Assembly (NCBI RefSeq): GCF_031755915.1
Contig: NC_083388.1
Location: 6,757,001 to 6,821,000 of the forward strand
Direction: 5' to 3'
Source: Ziziphus jujuba
Taxonomy: Eukaryota; Streptophyta; Magnoliopsida; Rosales; Rhamnaceae
DNA length: 64,000 nt
This document shows positions 61,840 through 64,000 of the stretch, one piece after another (position 1 is the first letter of the stretch; each line of letters begins with the position of its first letter). The notes under the pieces were generated by a model. It made no database searches, had not been told where the DNA came from, and saw only the letters and a program-made list of their open reading frames with translations. Position numbers and translations under genes: made by a program.

Positions 61840-63370
61840 TAGATGAAATTCTTCAAGAGAAAGTTGGCAAATCAAAGCAAAACTATAGAGGCATTAAATC
61901 CCTCGATTAATCATGACTAAGTATATCTTTTGTGATAGAAAAATGCTATTTATTACCATTGATAAATGATCATTGATAGAATTTATATGTTAAATGATAT
62001 TTTAAATGATTATCATTAAAATGTTTTAAAGTTTTAGTATAAAAAATAAATATTTTATTTAAAATTTGCCGTATAAACTGATAATCATCACTAATAATAA
62101 TTAATAACAAATAACAAAACTTTTTGTATATCAATTCCAAAACAAATTATTTTTAATTATAAATTTTTCCATAGCCTAAATGATATAATTATTGATATTG
62201 GTATTTAATCGCTAGATTTTTGGTCCAGTAGGGTTTGTGGCAACATTATGTCTTTTTTGTATTTTTATTTTTCTCATTTATCTATTTTTATTTTATTTTT
62301 TATATCATTACAATAAATCCAAAACGAAAAGGAAAAGGGGGTAATGTCTTAAACTCACGACTTCATGGCTGTTAGTGTCTATTATATGAATGATTCTAGG
62401 TTTTTACTGTATTGTTCTTTTGCTTATTTTAAATCTAATTGTTTCGCCAAAAAAAAAAAAAAACTCAAATTTAACTGAATATATCTTAGATGTCAACAAG
62501 ACTTCTATCCCATTTTATTATGAGAAATTTATTTTCCAAATTGCTTCAAAAGCTATGATTAAAAAATTATTTATGATAATTTGGGGTTACACAAGTTCAT
62601 TTTGCCCAAAATAGAATTTAAGTATGTTCAAAAACCCATATATATGGTTGATGATTACATTTAAAATTTTAATTTTGATGTAATCTAAAAGTTAATAATA
62701 AAAGATTTGATGTTAAGACAATCATATTCACTTGGTGTTTGTTACCATATTATTGATCAAATGATGTAGCAGTATTTAATTAGTTTATTTTTTTAACTTA
62801 CTTATCTATATAAGGGTTTATCTTTTTATATTTAAGTTGTATATATATAACAACTAATAATATTTTAATATGTATTATTTAATAAATAAACTTAATGAAA
62901 ATATAATAATATTATTGTATGTATTTATAGTGGTGGACATAAATTTTATTTTAATTAATCATGGCTATTCATGTATATTTCAAATTAACCGGATTTATAG
63001 TTAACAATCAAATTAATGTGTTTAGTCGGATTTCATGTTGAACCCAAATTGTAATTTTTTTGTTTTTTAAACAAAAATTGTCGTTCTCAAGTCTTATATA
63101 TATATGTATATATAGATATATGTATGTATATAAGAATATCATTCTGAAATCCAATTACTAAAATAAATTAATAGACAAATTTGTCAAAATAAATAAGCCA
63201 CAAATTCATATAAAACGATGATGTTTTTTTTTTTTTTTTTTTGGGGCATAGTATCAATTATAAAGGATATATAATTGGTCAGTTACATGGGGTCTTATTC
63301 ATAAAGATGTCTTATTCATAACCATAATTCATAATGGTCCTAATAAATAAGCTCCCTTTCTCATGCATTA
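61840..63370. other. 3' flank of array copy 5
   Basis: AT-rich. The first 75 bases (from AATTCTTCAAGAGAAAGTTG at 61849) resemble the 3' flank of copy 2 at 48750-48820. Sequence from about 62945 (TTAATTAATCATG, AACCGGATTT, GAACCCAAATTG) resembles the 3' flank of copy 4. No gene is seen. Confidence 0.6.
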
Positions 63371-63377
63371 TTCCTTC

Positions 63378-63606
63378 CTAGTGCAGTGCATTTGGAACCG
63401 TATAACCTGAGACATCAAAAAAAATATTAAATAAATTATTATTATTATTTTGCTAAACACATTAAGTAAATTATTATATGTACATTTTTTTTCTATCAAA
63501 TATATTGAAATAAGAATAATTTAACATTTAAAAACTAGATAATTATGGAATACGGTTTAAAGATATTTTTTTTTTTTGTTTAACGGCTTAATAACAAAAT
63601 TAAGCT

Positions 63607-63640
<34 letters not shown>

Positions 63641-63684
63641 AAAATGAAAATAAAAAATGAAATTAAAATTCCTCAAAATATATT

Positions 63685-63716
<32 letters not shown>

Positions 63717-64000
63717 CACAAAGGGATTGAAAATCTCACTTCCACATTTGGCTCCTTTGGCGACTTCCCGCCCACAAGTTCTAAAAACAAAAACGGTTTT
63801 CTCCAAGCTAATTATCTCTTCGATTTCCTTTGTGACCAATTTACATAGACATGGTATATCTAAGGTCTTCACCACGGAGCAACACCCCTCCGATGGCTTA
63901 GTCTGAGGCCCAGATTTTATTATGTACGGCCCACATTGCGCTACGAAATTCGGAACGCTTGCTTCGCATTGAGCCCGGACACCGGAGTTACCCAAGACCA
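63378..64000 (-). CDS. Eight-cysteine secreted protein, array copy 5 (partial, 5' end outside window)
   Basis: Exon 1 is visible from 64000 to 63740 and exon 2 is 63406-63378. The visible part starts in the signal peptide (LVLGNSGVRAQ) and contains all eight cysteines: QCEAS, QCGPY, GCC, CLC, TCGRE, KCGS. The start codon should lie roughly 50 bases beyond the right edge. Exon 2 supplies SYTVPNALH and stops, with a small change (GTGCAGTGCA) that shortens the tail relative to copy 4. The donor GGAA|GTGAGA and the acceptor match the other copies. The gene looks intact as far as it can be seen. Confidence 0.85.

Noticed and set aside
1..64000. tRNA, rRNA, conserved miRNA precursors and CRISPR-like arrays
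   Set aside because: I saw no cloverleaf with tRNA boxes, no rRNA segments, no mature miRNA sequence I know, and no regular repeat-spacer pattern. The regular repeats here are plant micro- and minisatellites.

Overview
This is a 64 kb piece of a plant nuclear genome from a eudicot. The evidence is multi-exon genes with GT-AG introns, very AT-rich intergenic DNA full of (TA)n, (GA)n and (CT)n microsatellites, a PLS-type PPR gene, F-box and GRAS genes, and chloroplast-targeted enzymes. The protein sequences look like a rosid, perhaps Rosales, but the species is not identified. Exon junctions below were placed by hand, using reading frame and conserved family sequence.

Left half (1-38 kb), mostly single-copy housekeeping genes: the 5' part of a CHD-type chromatin remodeler (CHR5, minus strand, running off the left edge); an intronless E-class PPR gene with a single frameshift (minus); an F-box gene (minus) with a decayed F-box relic beside it; phytochromobilin synthase HY2 (plus, 8 coding exons); a chloroplast NAD(P)-binding Rossmann protein (minus, 9 exons, convergent with HY2); pseudouridine-5'-phosphate glycosidase (plus, 13 coding exons, one GC-AG intron and an N-terminal PTS2 signal); and the GRAS regulator SCL3 (plus, intronless CDS).

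Right half (39-64 kb), an accessory region. Five genes for small secreted eight-cysteine (prolamin/LTP-fold) proteins lie on the minus strand at 40.3-40.8, 48.9-49.6, 52.1-52.6, 55.1-55.6 and 63.4-64.0+ kb, with a sixth decayed homologue at 39.1-39.4 kb. Each has a long first exon and a tiny second exon whose junction falls just after the eighth-cysteine CG pair. Copies 2-4 are about 3.0 kb apart and share promoter and flanking DNA, so they are tandem duplicates. Two adjacent copies (49 and 52 kb) carry different frame lesions at the same place and lose the eighth cysteine. A BURP-domain gene (46.9-48.4 kb, plus) converges on the array.

The gap between the fourth and fifth copies has been enlarged by transposons: a 148 bp palindromic MITE, a foldback element of about 870 bp with two arms of about 415 bp, and a Ty3/gypsy-like relic with an LTR-like tail. 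No tRNA, rRNA, CRISPR or prokaryotic feature was seen. The most unusual items are the decaying eight-cysteine gene array, the long foldback hairpin, the GC-AG intron and PTS2 signal of the pseudouridine glycosidase, and the PPR frameshift.
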